Shown: positions 33,839 to 42,775 of the stretch, piece after piece
How the letters are laid out: every line of letters begins with the position of its first letter
Position numbering within the stretch: the first letter of the stretch is position 1
NCBI GenBank assembly: GCA_036267135.1
Contig: DATAWQ010000160.1
Location: 1-64,000, forward strand
Length of the DNA: 64,000 nucleotides
Source: PALSA-505 sp036267135
Lineage (GTDB): Bacteria; Actinomycetota; Actinomycetes; Streptosporangiales; Streptosporangiaceae
Direction of reading: 5' to 3'
Notes under the pieces: generated by a model
Databases searched by the model: none
What the model was told of the DNA's origin: nothing
Seen by the model: only the letters and a program-made list of their open reading frames with translations
Made by a program: the position numbers and the translations under genes

Positions 33839-33871
33839 CGGTCACGGCGGACAGGCGCGCAAAGGACGGTC

Positions 33872-34360
33872 ATGAACGTAACCAACCTGGTGCTGGGGAT
33901 CGTCATCCTCGGCCTGCTCATCTGGCGACAGCTCGTCGCCCGCCCGGTCCGTGAGGGTTACCGTGTGCCGCTGATCCTCGCCGTCATCGGGGTGATCGAG
34001 CTGATCTCGTTCCTCAAGGGCAAGCATGTGAACGGGACGCTGGTGGCCGGGCTCGCGGGCAGCCTGGTCCTGGCCGCCATCTTCGGCGCGGCCCGGGCGG
34101 CGGTCACCCGGGTGTGGATCCAGGACGGCCGGGCCTGGCGGCGGGGCGGCTGGCTCGCCGCCGTGCTCTGGGTGCTCGCGCTGGCCGCTCACCTCGGCTA
34201 CGACCAGCTCGTCTACAAGCACGGCGCCCTGGGCGAGGTGACGATCCTGCTCTACCTCGCGATCTCGCTGCTGGTCCAGGGCATGATCCTGCAGGCCAGG
34301 GCGCAGCGGCTGCCGGAGGCCCAGGACCGGTTCATGCAGGAGCCCGTCGGCCCGAGGTGA
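33872..34360 (+). CDS. small integral membrane protein
   Basis: 162 aa with five likely transmembrane segments (about 3-18, 31-48, 57-80, 90-108 and 120-143). AAAGGA lies before the ATG. Charged loops alternate with the helices and there are no obvious catalytic residues; it recalls DUF1453/CcdC-like membrane proteins but I cannot assign it. Upstream is a tandem repeat with two TTGACA boxes. The gene is convergent with the response regulator ending at 34365 (gap 4 bp). Confidence 0.75.
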   Translation: MNVTNLVLGIVILGLLIWRQLVARPVREGYRVPLILAVIGVIELISFLKGKHVNGTLVAGLAGSLVLAAIFGAARAAVTRVWIQDGRAWRRGGWLAAVLWVLALAAHLGYDQLVYKHGALGEVTILLYLAISLLVQGMILQARAQRLPEAQDRFMQEPVGPR

Positions 34361-34364
34361 CCGG

Positions 34365-35078
34365 TCAGGCGCCGGTGCCAGCGCTGCCGGCGGAGCCGGT
34401 GGCGTCGGCGGCACTGGCGTCCAGGCCGTGCTCGATCGCGTACCTGACCAGCTCGGCCCGGTTGTGCAAGTGCAGCTTGCTCAGCGTGTTCTGCACGTGG
34501 TTCTGCACGGTGCGGTGGGAAAGCACGAGCCGCCCGGCGATCTGCCGGTAGGAAAGCCCGGTGGCCACCATGCGCAGGATCTCGGCCTCGCGGTCGGTGA
34601 GCCGCGGCGCGTGCTTCCCGTCGGTGGCCGGCCCCGAGGCCAGCCGCCGGAACTCGCCGAGCACCAGCCCGGCCAGACCCGGGGTGAACACCGCGTCGCC
34701 GGACGCGGTGCGGCGTACCGCATCGAGGAACTCGGCGCGGCTGGCCGACTTGAGTATGTACCCGGCGGCGCCGGCCTTCACCGCGTCCAGCACGTCCTGG
34801 TGCTCGCCGCTGGCGGACAGGATGAGCACCCGCGCCGCCGGGCGGGCCGCGAGCACGCCGCGGGTCACCTCGACGCCGGACACGTCGGGCAGCCGCAAGT
34901 CCGCCACGACCACGTCCGGCTGGGTGGCGCCGACCACTCGCAGCGCCTGCGCGCCCTCGCCGATGGCCGCGACCACGTCGAAGCCGGCCTCGGTCAGGTC
35001 GCGCGCGACCGCGTCCCGCCACATCGGATGGTCGTCGATGACCATCACCCGCACCGGCGATTCGCCCTGGTCTGTCAC
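34365..35078 (-). CDS. macR: MacR-like LuxR-family response regulator
   Basis: 237 aa. The receiver has MVIDDHPMWRDAVARDL, phospho-Asp in VVVADLRLPDVSG and Lys in YILKSAS. The HTH domain has LTDREAEILRMVATGLSYR and HRTVQNHVQNTLSKLHLHNR. It is encoded just downstream of a DUF5931-type kinase, the pair known as MacRS in Streptomyces, which affects development and actinorhodin production. The GTG start at 35078 follows TAGGGT by 6 nt. The gene symbol rests on the kinase partner and is moderately sure. Confidence 0.85.
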   Translation of the reverse strand: MTDQGESPVRVMVIDDHPMWRDAVARDLTEAGFDVVAAIGEGAQALRVVGATQPDVVVADLRLPDVSGVEVTRGVLAARPAARVLILSASGEHQDVLDAVKAGAAGYILKSASRAEFLDAVRRTASGDAVFTPGLAGLVLGEFRRLASGPATDGKHAPRLTDREAEILRMVATGLSYRQIAGRLVLSHRTVQNHVQNTLSKLHLHNRAELVRYAIEHGLDASAADATGSAGSAGTGA

Positions 35079-35084
35079 ACCGGC

Positions 35085-35090
35085 ACCCTA
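35085..35090 (-). promoter_or_regulatory. -10 box of leaderless promoter for the MacR-like gene
   Basis: TAGGGT on the minus strand, 6 nt before the GTG at 35078; it would allow the regulator to be made separately from the kinase. Confidence 0.45.
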
Positions 35091-35142
35091 AGCCCTGTGG
35101 GAGTTCTCTGCCTGGCGCGCGGAATCCGTTCCACCAGCGACC

Positions 35143-36333
35143 CTAAGCTTTCTCGCTGGCGCGCGGAATCCGCAGCCGGATCTCGGTGCCCGCGCCCGGG
35201 TCCGAATCGATGCTGACCGTGCCGCCCAGGTCCCGGATCCGGCCGCGGATCGCGTGGCTGACGCCGAGCCGCCCGTCGGCCGCCGCGTCGGTCAGACGGC
35301 CGGGTGCTATCCCCGGACCGTCGTCCCTGATCGTGACGCTGACCAGGCTGTCCTCGTCTTCGATCAGGATCCAGGCGTGCGTTCCCTCCCCGGCGTGCCT
35401 GCGCACGTTGTCCAGGGCCGCACGGACCGCCAGCACCGTCTGCTCCGCGGTCTCACCCGCCAGCCGGACCGGCTCGGCCGGCGCAATCACCGACACCACG
35501 GCGGAGTTCTCCCTGGCCAGCAGGGCGGTGAGGTCGAGTTCGCCGAACGGCAACCGGTCGAAGGGCGCCGCCTGACCGCCGCCCGAGGCGATCAGGGTGC
35601 GCAGCGCCGTCTCCTGCGCCCCGGCCAGCCGCCCGATCTCGGCAGCCTCGCCGCCGGCCTCCGCACCCCGGCGCTGGACCAGCGCCAGCACCTGCAGCAC
35701 GGAGTCGTGGATGTCGCGGGCGATCCGGTCCCGCTCCCGGCTGGTCGCCTCGACCTGGGTGGCGTGCTGCAGCGCATACTCGGCCCGGGCCGCCAGCCGG
35801 GAGACGTAGCCCACCACCCACCCGGCCAGCAGCAGCAGGACCGGGCCGTTCAGATCCGCGCCCGCGAACAGGTGACCGAACGTGTGGTGCACCAGCACCA
35901 GGTCGCACACGCCGAGGATGATGGCCGCCACCATCCCGGCCCGGCGTCCCGCCGCCACCGCCCAGGCCAGCACCGGACCGGCCACCCAGGTGGCGGTGAC
36001 GGGCATGTCGCCGACGTAGCTGGCCGAGCCGTACTGGACCAGGTCGGTGGACAGCAGCGCGGCGGCGGTCACCACGAGGTCGGTGGCCAGCATGATGTTC
36101 GTCCGCCCGGCCGGTGTGGCGTAGATGCGGGTGGTCACGGCCGTCCACGCCGCCATGCCCGCCAGCACCGCCCACGCCCAAGGCCACCGCGCGTAGTTGC
36201 CGCGGTCCACGAGGAGCAGGATGGTCGCGTAGGCCAGCGAAGCGAAACGATAGGCCGCAACGGCCCGCCACAGCGGTGCCTGGAAGCCCATCTGACCGGG
36301 TTCCGCGGACGCGGTCCTGCTCACCCCGCCCAT
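35143..36333 (-). CDS. macS: MacS-like sensor histidine kinase (DUF5931)
   Basis: 396 aa from the ATG at 36333. The N-terminal DUF5931 sensor starts MGFQAPLWRAVAAYRFASLA (after 15 residues) and has about five or six membrane helices to residue 170. A HisKA_3 helix follows with the phospho-His in RDRIARDIHDSVLQVLAL, then the ATPase domain with DDGPGI and LGVSHAIRGRI. It is a membrane sensor of the MacS group, paired with the regulator 64 bp downstream. The signal is unknown. Confidence 0.85.
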   Translation of the reverse strand: MGGVSRTASAEPGQMGFQAPLWRAVAAYRFASLAYATILLLVDRGNYARWPWAWAVLAGMAAWTAVTTRIYATPAGRTNIMLATDLVVTAAALLSTDLVQYGSASYVGDMPVTATWVAGPVLAWAVAAGRRAGMVAAIILGVCDLVLVHHTFGHLFAGADLNGPVLLLLAGWVVGYVSRLAARAEYALQHATQVEATSRERDRIARDIHDSVLQVLALVQRRGAEAGGEAAEIGRLAGAQETALRTLIASGGGQAAPFDRLPFGELDLTALLARENSAVVSVIAPAEPVRLAGETAEQTVLAVRAALDNVRRHAGEGTHAWILIEDEDSLVSVTIRDDGPGIAPGRLTDAAADGRLGVSHAIRGRIRDLGGTVSIDSDPGAGTEIRLRIPRASEKA

Positions 36334-36423
36334 GGTGCCACGGGTACGGGTCAGGCGGGCTGAGCCGGGATGCTGATCCACGTTCCCCGTCGCGGGACGT
36401 GGCCACGATGACAGACTGGCCCC

Positions 36424-37314
36424 GTGGATGCGCCGAGGGGCCGGGGGCGGCTGACCGTGATCGCGTCCGGGGCGCTGATCGTCATCGCCGCGGCCGTAGC
36501 CGTCGCCGCACACCTGTGGACGGCGGTGGACGCGTCGGCCGGGCCGGTCGCACCGTCCAGCCACCCGGGCCGGGCCGCCCGCCCGGCCGTGGTGGCGTCC
36601 TCCCACGGCGTGTACAGCCCGGCGCCCCCAGCCTCTTCATCGGCCCCGGCGCTGCCGCTGGCGGGCCGGGTGGTCGGGATCGACCCCGGCCACAACGGCG
36701 GCAACGGCGCCGACCCCGCCTACATCGATCGCATGATCTGGAACGGCCGGGAAAGCGAGACCTGCGACACCACCGGCACCGAGACCGACGGCGGATACAC
36801 CGAGGCCACGTTCAACTTCAACGTGGCGATGTACCTGCGGTCCGACCTGAAGCGGCAGGGCGCCAAGGTGGTGCTCACCCGGACCAGCAACGACGGCGTC
36901 GGGCCGTGCGTGACCAGCCGGTCCCAGATACTCAACGACGCGCACTCGGACGTGGCCATCGACATCCATGCCGACGGCGGGCCACCAGGGGGCCGTGGCT
37001 TCACCGTGCTCGAACCGGTCGCCGACGGGCCGAACGACAAGGTGGTCGCCAGTTCGGACCGGTTCGGCCACGACGTCAAGACGGCGATGCTGGGCGGCAC
37101 GCCGATGCCGATCAGCGACTACTACGGCCATGACGGCTACCAGCCGCGCGACGACCTGGCCGGGCTGAACCTCACCACGGTGCCCAAGATCCTTATCGAA
37201 TGCGGCAACATGCGGAACGCGGTGGACGCGCGCATCCTGACGTCCTCGTCGTTCCAGAAGCAGCTGGCCAAGGCCCTCGCCGGCGCGATCGACCGCTTCC
37301 TGGCCACCTCCTGA
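36424..37314 (+). CDS. N-acetylmuramoyl-L-alanine amidase (Amidase_3)
   Basis: 296 aa with a signal anchor at about 10-32 (TVIASGALIVIAAAVAVAA) and a Pro/Ser linker. The zinc amidase domain has His in IGIDPGHNGG, Glu in YTEATFNFNV, His in AIDIHADGG and catalytic Glu in LIECGNMRN. The domain resembles mycobacterial Rv3717/CwlM-type amidases and cleaves the lactyl-L-Ala bond of peptidoglycan. The extra segment with ESETCDTTGTETDGGY may form the loop near the active site. The GTG start has a weak CAGACT box 6 nt upstream. No cell-wall binding repeats are present. Confidence 0.9.
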   Translation: MDAPRGRGRLTVIASGALIVIAAAVAVAAHLWTAVDASAGPVAPSSHPGRAARPAVVASSHGVYSPAPPASSSAPALPLAGRVVGIDPGHNGGNGADPAYIDRMIWNGRESETCDTTGTETDGGYTEATFNFNVAMYLRSDLKRQGAKVVLTRTSNDGVGPCVTSRSQILNDAHSDVAIDIHADGGPPGGRGFTVLEPVADGPNDKVVASSDRFGHDVKTAMLGGTPMPISDYYGHDGYQPRDDLAGLNLTTVPKILIECGNMRNAVDARILTSSSFQKQLAKALAGAIDRFLATS

Positions 37315-37364
37315 CCCGTAGCGCGGTGGGCCGATATTCGTTTCGGGCTGAATGGGAAGCGTTT

Positions 37365-37370
37365 TAGGGT
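37365..37370 (+). promoter_or_regulatory. -10 box of leaderless promoter for the CPT-like gene
   Basis: TAGGGT followed by 6 nt and the GTG start at 37377; there is no Shine-Dalgarno sequence. Confidence 0.45.
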
Positions 37371-37376
37371 GGCGCG

Positions 37377-37910
37377 GTGACCACTCAGATGATCATTCTC
37401 AACGGAGGTTCCAGCTCGGGGAAGTCCGGGATCGTGCGGTGTCTGCAGGCCGTGCTGCCGGATCCGTGGCTGGCGTTCGGGTGCGACTCGTTCGTCGAGG
37501 CCTTGCCCGCGAAGATGCAGGCGTCGGACGAGGGGATCGTGGTCGCGGCGGATGGCGGGGTGAGCGTGGGGGCGGACTTCCGGGCCCTGGAGGCGGCCTG
37601 GACGGGGGGTGTGGTGGCGATGGTCCGCGCGGGCGCGAGGGTCATCATCGATGACGTCTTCCTCGGCGGAGCGGCGTCCCAGCGGCGGTGGCAGAAGGCG
37701 CTGGGCGGGATGGACGTGCTGTGGGTCGGCGTCAGGTGTGACAGCGCGGTCGCTGCGGCCCGTGAGGCCGCACGAGGAGATCGCAATCAGGGGATGGCCG
37801 TGTTGCAGGCGGACATGGTTCACAACGGGGTGTCCTACGACCTGGAGGTGGATACGACGCACACCGAGTCGCTGGAGTGTGCGCGAACTATCGCCGCCCA
37901 CGTCCGCTGA
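37377..37910 (+). CDS. chloramphenicol-phosphotransferase-like kinase
   Basis: 177 aa. The P-loop IILNGGSSSGKSGIVRCLQ is at residues 6-24, the catalytic-type Asp in AFGCDSF, and the region RVIIDDVFLGGAASQRRW follows. As I recall Streptomyces venezuelae chloramphenicol 3-O-phosphotransferase, the similarity runs the whole length (175-180 aa), including WVGVRCDSAVA. CPT inactivates chloramphenicol by phosphorylating its 3-OH. The sequence suggests the same fold and chemistry, but drug specificity is not proven, and a paralogous small-molecule kinase is possible. The stop codon is inside a strong terminator stem. Confidence 0.85.
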   Translation: MTTQMIILNGGSSSGKSGIVRCLQAVLPDPWLAFGCDSFVEALPAKMQASDEGIVVAADGGVSVGADFRALEAAWTGGVVAMVRAGARVIIDDVFLGGAASQRRWQKALGGMDVLWVGVRCDSAVAAAREAARGDRNQGMAVLQADMVHNGVSYDLEVDTTHTESLECARTIAAHVR

Positions 37911-37934
37911 CCCCCCGGTCAGGCCGGGGGGTCA
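37908..37934. terminator. strong bidirectional terminator between convergent genes
   Basis: TGACCCCCCGG-TCAGG-CCGGGGGGTCA, a perfect 11-bp stem with a 5-nt loop. It includes the stop codon of the CPT-like gene and lies 26 bp from the end of the convergent CU044_5270-like gene. Confidence 0.85.
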
Positions 37935-37959
37935 TGAGGGGTCGGGTCACTCGGGCAGG

Positions 37960-39198
37960 TCAGTTCTTGGGCGGGCTCGCGCTGCTCCACTTGGTAGCGC
38001 CGAAGATCTGGTAGGAGAACAGCCCGCCCGGGGGCGACCAGGACTGCCCGGGCGGCAGCGACAGGTAACGCAGTTCTTCGGAGAGCAGTTGCCCGGTGCC
38101 GGGGTCGACGACCAGGCGATCCTGGACCTGGCAGGACGTGAAGGTCCAGTGGTCGGTACCCGAGGAAACCGTGTTCCAGTGGCCGCAGTGTGTCTGGTGG
38201 CTGTCGAGCGCGACCGCCACGCCGGACTGCCCGGCGGCGTCTTGCACCGAGCCTAGGTCGCGCACCCCGGGCAGCCCGGCCAGTAGCTGGTACAACCCGG
38301 CCCGGACCTGCGGGGTCACCGGCATCGTGAGCACCCCGGGCACGCTCATCCACAGATAGTCCTCGACGCTGGCGAAGCCTTCCACGGTGCTGTACCCGGT
38401 CAGCAGCAACGCCTTGAGCTGCGCGGGATCGGCGGGCAGTTCGCGCAGCCCACTGGCCGAGAAGGAACGGTGGCCTATCACGAACGTTGGCCCCCCGGTC
38501 TGACCGAAGAAGGCGTACGGCTTGCCCAGGCCGGCCCGGATCTCCGCCCCGCCCCCGCCGGTGTACCCCTCGGGGTCGGACGCAGAAGTCTCCTGGTTGA
38601 CGTCCCAGCTCGAGGGGGAGCCGTCGCGACGCCAGGCCTGGCGGTCGGCGGTCGAGGCCAGTTGCACGCCAAGCCGCTGGTTGTAGTCCTGGCTCATCGC
38701 CTGCGGGTTGAGCGCTCCCCAGTACTGCGCGGCGGTCTTCTCCAGGATCACGTAGCGGTCGCTGAACGGGCCAACCCTGACGAAGTTGCCCGCCACCGAG
38801 GACGTCACCCAGTAGCGGGTGCCGGCCGGCGGGGCGGCAATCCCGGCCGCATTCTTGGCCGCGGTCCTGGCCACGGCCAGCAACATGTCCCGGGCGGACC
38901 CGCCGGCTGTCCCGGCGGTCCCGGGCGGCGGCTGGTAGACGCCGAGGTTGGCGGCTGGGTGCGGCGCCGTGCCGCCCTGGACCACGACGGTGGCGATCAC
39001 GGCCGCCGCCGTCACGGCCGCGGCGACGGGCACGCCGACCCGCAGGGCGCGGTGCCGGCCGGGTGGGCGGCGCCTTGGCGCGGCCGGCCGCCGCGGGGGC
39101 GTGCGGCCCGACAGCCGGGCCCGAGCCGCGGCGATGACCTCCGGCCGGGGCGGCGGGCGCTCGCTGATCAGGTCACGCACCATCTGCAGTTCATCCAT
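37960..39198 (-). CDS. CU044_5270-type membrane protein, ECF sigma partner
   Basis: 412 aa. A cytoplasmic N-terminus (1-50, starting MDELQMVRDLISERPPPRPE) is followed by one transmembrane helix (about 51-72, VGVPVAAAVTAAAVIATVVV) and a large outer domain. This is the layout of the CU044_5270 family, found right after ECF sigma genes in actinobacteria, and by context a likely anti-sigma factor. Its ATG overlaps the sigma gene stop by 8 bp, so the two are translationally coupled. It lacks the zinc HxxxCxxC motif. Confidence 0.85.
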   Translation of the reverse strand: MDELQMVRDLISERPPPRPEVIAAARARLSGRTPPRRPAAPRRRPPGRHRALRVGVPVAAAVTAAAVIATVVVQGGTAPHPAANLGVYQPPPGTAGTAGGSARDMLLAVARTAAKNAAGIAAPPAGTRYWVTSSVAGNFVRVGPFSDRYVILEKTAAQYWGALNPQAMSQDYNQRLGVQLASTADRQAWRRDGSPSSWDVNQETSASDPEGYTGGGGAEIRAGLGKPYAFFGQTGGPTFVIGHRSFSASGLRELPADPAQLKALLLTGYSTVEGFASVEDYLWMSVPGVLTMPVTPQVRAGLYQLLAGLPGVRDLGSVQDAAGQSGVAVALDSHQTHCGHWNTVSSGTDHWTFTSCQVQDRLVVDPGTGQLLSEELRYLSLPPGQSWSPPGGLFSYQIFGATKWSSASPPKN

Positions 39199-39817
39199 GG
39201 TCCTGGTCCTCCTGCTGGGTGAGGGGGGCGGTGCCGGCCAGTCCGCCGCGCAGCTTCCTGCGCGCCCGGTTCAGGCGGGAGCCGACCGTGCCGTACGGAA
39301 TGCCCACAGCGGTGGCCACCTCGGCGTGGGTGAGCCCGGCCAGCGCGATGAGCAGCAGCACCTCGCGGTCCCCGCGAGACAGTTCCGCCAGCGCCCCGGC
39401 GATCTGGCGGTACATCGCCCCCGCCGCCACCCGGTCCACGACCAGGTCCGCGTGGCCGGCGTCGGGCGCGGGGGCGGCGGCCCGTTCGGTGAGCCGGTAG
39501 GCACGCACCTCGCGGCGCCGGTACCGGCTCATCTGGCGGGTCGCGATCCCATACAGCCAGCCCCGGACGATGCCCAGCCCGGCGTCGAACCGGCCGCGCT
39601 TGCTGAACGCGGTCAGGAACGTCTCCGCGGCGATGTCATCGGCCGCGTCGTCGCCGAGCCGCCGGGCGATGTACCCGTGAATCTCGGTGAAATAGCGGTC
39701 GAAGATGACACCGAACTGGTCCGGGTCACGCAGCGACCGTTTCAGGTCGGCGGCGTCCTCGCGGGCGCGCTGGGTGGGCGGGTCACCATGCCGCGCTCCC
39801 GCCGTGCGGGCGGTCAT
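39191..39817 (-). CDS. ECF RNA polymerase sigma factor
   Basis: 208 aa from the ATG at 39817 (start inferred by family length). Region 2 is DRYFTEIHGYIARRLGDDAADDIAAETFLTAF with IVRGWLYGIATRQMSRYRRR, and region 4 is LSRGDREVLLLIALAGLTHAEVATAVGIPYGTVGSRLNRAR. It directs RNA polymerase to a specific promoter set, probably under control of the membrane protein encoded immediately downstream. The target promoters cannot be deduced; autoregulation is common in this class. Confidence 0.92.
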   Translation of the reverse strand: MTARTAGARHGDPPTQRAREDAADLKRSLRDPDQFGVIFDRYFTEIHGYIARRLGDDAADDIAAETFLTAFSKRGRFDAGLGIVRGWLYGIATRQMSRYRRREVRAYRLTERAAAPAPDAGHADLVVDRVAAGAMYRQIAGALAELSRGDREVLLLIALAGLTHAEVATAVGIPYGTVGSRLNRARRKLRGGLAGTAPLTQQEDQDHG

Positions 39818-40030
39818 GGATGTTGGTCCGTCATGTAGCAGCCTTTCAGGCGGTGGGCAATCACTGCCGGGACGCGGCCGCTGCCGCATCCGTGCTACTG
39901 CTTCTCGCCCGCAGACCCTGAATGCTTTCACGCCCCGGCCTGACCAGCACCTTTGATGAACCCTGCCGGGGCTGTCCCACGAGCGCCGGCCGTCTCGCTA
40001 CGCTAAAGGTAAGTCCCTTTCGTTTTCGTG

Positions 40031-40036
40031 TACGAT
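40031..40036 (+). promoter_or_regulatory. -10 box of leaderless promoter for the TetR gene
   Basis: TACGAT followed by 7 nt and the ATG at 40044. Just upstream, AAAGG-N6-CCTTT (40005-40020) is a small inverted repeat suitable for an operator. Confidence 0.5.
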
Positions 40037-40043
40037 CCGGATC

Positions 40044-40673
40044 ATGAGTCCAGCCAAGCCGCCGACCGGGCTCCGGGAGCGGAAGAAGCGCCAGACCAGG
40101 GAGACCGTCCTGACCGTCGCGAATGAGATGTTCGAGGCGCGCGGGTACGAGAACGTGACGGTGGCGGAGATCGCCGACGCGGCCAGCATCTCGGTGAAGA
40201 CGCTGTTCACCTACTTCAGGTCCAAAGAGGATCTGGCCTTCGGCGGCGAGCATGTGCTGCGGGACGAACTGGTGGCGGCCGTGCGCGAGCGGCCGGAGGG
40301 GACCACGCCGGTGGCGGCCGTGGCCGGGCTGCTTGACCGGTTGGTGGCCGCGGAGGGCGGGGGAGGGGCGCTGGCGGGCTACCAGCACGGGTTTGGCAGC
40401 AGCGACGCGCTGCGGTCCCGGCGGCGCCGGATGTGGGAGGGCTACGAGGACGCGCTGACCGCCGTGCTCACCCAGGAGGCCGACGGCGCCATGGCCGGGC
40501 CACGGGCCAGGCTGGCCGCTGCCATGCTGGTGGCGATGGTGCGCTCGCTCACTTCGCCGGAAGTGCTCGAAGAAGTGGAGCGGCACAGCTCGCAGAGCGC
40601 CCAGCGCGGGGCGCTGCGGGCCTGGGTGGCGGCCGCCGCGCCGCTGGTGGCTTGTTTGGACGGGGCGCGGTAA
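40044..40673 (+). CDS. TetR-family transcriptional regulator
   Basis: 209 aa. The DNA-binding domain (about 13-60) has RKKRQTRETVLTVANEMFEA, VTVAEIADAASISVKTLFTY and FRSKEDLAF. The C-terminal ligand domain is helical and not recognisable. It is followed after 81 bp by htpG on the same strand; whether it controls htpG or itself is unknown. A leaderless promoter with a small inverted repeat precedes it. Confidence 0.9.
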   Translation: MSPAKPPTGLRERKKRQTRETVLTVANEMFEARGYENVTVAEIADAASISVKTLFTYFRSKEDLAFGGEHVLRDELVAAVRERPEGTTPVAAVAGLLDRLVAAEGGGGALAGYQHGFGSSDALRSRRRRMWEGYEDALTAVLTQEADGAMAGPRARLAAAMLVAMVRSLTSPEVLEEVERHSSQSAQRGALRAWVAAAAPLVACLDGAR

Positions 40674-40754
40674 ACGAGGCCGATTTCCGGTATTAACCTA
40701 GACGGCGGTCGTGGGCGGGGATCGCCGTCGCCGCAGGGAAACCAGGAGGCACCA

Positions 40755-42764
40755 ATGAGCGCGGACACCGAGCAGGAGAGCCGCCAGTTCCAGGCCGAGG
40801 TCGTCCAGATCCTGGACCTGATGGTCCACTCGCTGTACAGCAACAAGGAGATCTTCCTGCGCGAGCTGATCTCCAACGGCTCCGACGCCATCGACCGGCT
40901 GCGCTTCGAGGCCTTCTCCCAGCCCGACCTGCGCGACGAGGACGAGACGCTGCGGATCCGGGTCAGCTTCGACGCCACCGCGCGCACGGTCACCGTCGCC
41001 GACAACGGCATCGGCATGAGCCGCGAGGAGGTGATCGAGCACATCGGCACGATCGCCAAGTCCGGCACCAGGGAGTTCCTCCAGGCCCTGACCGGCGACC
41101 AGCGCAAGGACGCGACGCTGATCGGCCAGTTCGGCGTCGGCTTCTACTCGGCCTTCGTGGTGGCCGACCGGGTGACGCTGACCAGCCGCCGGGCTGGGCT
41201 GGCCGCCGCCGACGGCGTGCACTGGGAGTCCGACGGCAAGGGCGAGTACACGCTGGAGAAGGTGGAGGTGCCCGAGCGCGGCACCACGGTCGTGCTGCAC
41301 CTGCGCGACGGCGAGGACGACCTGCTGAACGGCTTCCGGCTGCGGTCGATCATCCAGAAGTACTCCGACCACATCAGCCTGCCGATCGTCATGCCCTCGG
41401 ACAAGGCGCCCGCCGCCGACACCGAGGGGGCCGAAGGGGAGAAGCCCGAGGAGGCAAGTCCCGAGGAGACGACGGTCAACCGGGCCTCGGCGCTTTGGGT
41501 CAGGCCCAAGAGCGAACTCACCGAGCAGGACTACAACGACTTCTACCAGCACATCTCCGGCGACTTCGGCGAGCCGCTGGCCTACCTGCACAGCAAGATC
41601 GAGGGCACCTACGAGTACACCCTGCTGCTGTTCATACCGGCCCGCGCGCCCTACGACATCTGGATCCCCGACGCCCGCCGGGGGGTCAGGCTGCACGTCC
41701 GCCGGGTCTTCATCATGGAGGACAACGGCCAGCTCATGCCGGCCTACCTGCGCTTCGTCCGCGGCGTGATCGACTCGTCCGACCTGCCGCTGAACGTGTC
41801 CAGGGAACTGCTGCAGGGCAGCCGCGCCGTGGACCAGATCAGGACGACCGCGGTCAAGCGGGTGCTGAAGCTGCTGGCCGAGACGGCCGAGAAAGAGCCG
41901 GAGAAGTACGCCACATTCTGGCGGGAGTTCGGCGCCGTGCTCAAGGAGGGCGTCCCCGAGGACTACGGCAACCGGGACGAGATCGCCAAGCTGCTCCGGT
42001 TCGCCTCGACCCGTTCGGGCGGTGACGAGGCCGACGTCTCGCTGCCCGATTACGTGGCGCGGATGAAAGAGGGCCAGGACAAGATCTACTACCTGATCGC
42101 GCCCGGCCTGGCCGCCGCCAAGACCAGTCCCCACCTGGAGGCCTTCCGCGCCAAGGGCATCGAGGTGCTGCTGCTGCCCGACCCGGTGGACAACTGGCTG
42201 GTGAGCAGCCTGCGGGACTTCGATGGCAAGCAGCTTCAGGCGGTGACTCAGGGCGCGTCCGACTTCGGCGGGCTGCAGGACGAGGCCGAGAAGGAGGCCA
42301 AGGAGCAGGCCGACGCCGACTACGCCGACCTGCTCGGGAAGCTGAAGGCGGTCCTGGCCGGGCAGGCCTTCGACGTGCGGGTGACCACCCGGCTCACCAC
42401 GTCACCGACCTGCATCGTGGCCAACGAGGCCGAACTCGACCTCAACCTGGCCCGCCGGATGCACGGCTCGGGCCTGCCCAGTCAGCCGGTCCTGGAGATC
42501 AACCCCAAGCACCCGCTCATCGAGCGCCTCAACCAGCACCAGGACGATCCTCGCCTGCCCGAGTGGGCTCACGTCCTGTACAACCAGGCGGTGCTCACCT
42601 TCGGCGCGCTCATCGAGGACCCGGCCGCCTTCGTCGCCCGCCTCAACGACCTGCTGGTGGCCCTGTCCGACGCCGGCGAGGCACCCGCCGACTCCGGGCC
42701 TGCCGCCCCGGAGCCTGCCGCCCCGGAGCCGTCAACCGCGGAGGCGTCAACCGACCCAGAGTAG
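40755..42764 (+). CDS. htpG: molecular chaperone HtpG (Hsp90)
   Basis: 669 aa. The N-terminal ATPase (GHKL) domain has FLRELISNGSDAIDRLR, VADNGIGM, IGTIAKSGTREF and GQFGVGFYSAFVVAD. The middle domain has the client-binding/catalytic Arg region NVSRELLQGSRAVDQIR. The C-terminal dimerisation domain is followed by an Ala/Pro/Glu tail of about 30 residues that is not typical. AGGAGG lies before the ATG. It folds client proteins under stress with ATP hydrolysis. Confidence 0.96.
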   Translation: MSADTEQESRQFQAEVVQILDLMVHSLYSNKEIFLRELISNGSDAIDRLRFEAFSQPDLRDEDETLRIRVSFDATARTVTVADNGIGMSREEVIEHIGTIAKSGTREFLQALTGDQRKDATLIGQFGVGFYSAFVVADRVTLTSRRAGLAAADGVHWESDGKGEYTLEKVEVPERGTTVVLHLRDGEDDLLNGFRLRSIIQKYSDHISLPIVMPSDKAPAADTEGAEGEKPEEASPEETTVNRASALWVRPKSELTEQDYNDFYQHISGDFGEPLAYLHSKIEGTYEYTLLLFIPARAPYDIWIPDARRGVRLHVRRVFIMEDNGQLMPAYLRFVRGVIDSSDLPLNVSRELLQGSRAVDQIRTTAVKRVLKLLAETAEKEPEKYATFWREFGAVLKEGVPEDYGNRDEIAKLLRFASTRSGGDEADVSLPDYVARMKEGQDKIYYLIAPGLAAAKTSPHLEAFRAKGIEVLLLPDPVDNWLVSSLRDFDGKQLQAVTQGASDFGGLQDEAEKEAKEQADADYADLLGKLKAVLAGQAFDVRVTTRLTTSPTCIVANEAELDLNLARRMHGSGLPSQPVLEINPKHPLIERLNQHQDDPRLPEWAHVLYNQAVLTFGALIEDPAAFVARLNDLLVALSDAGEAPADSGPAAPEPAAPEPSTAEASTDPE

Positions 42765-42775
42765 CCTTCGGCGCT

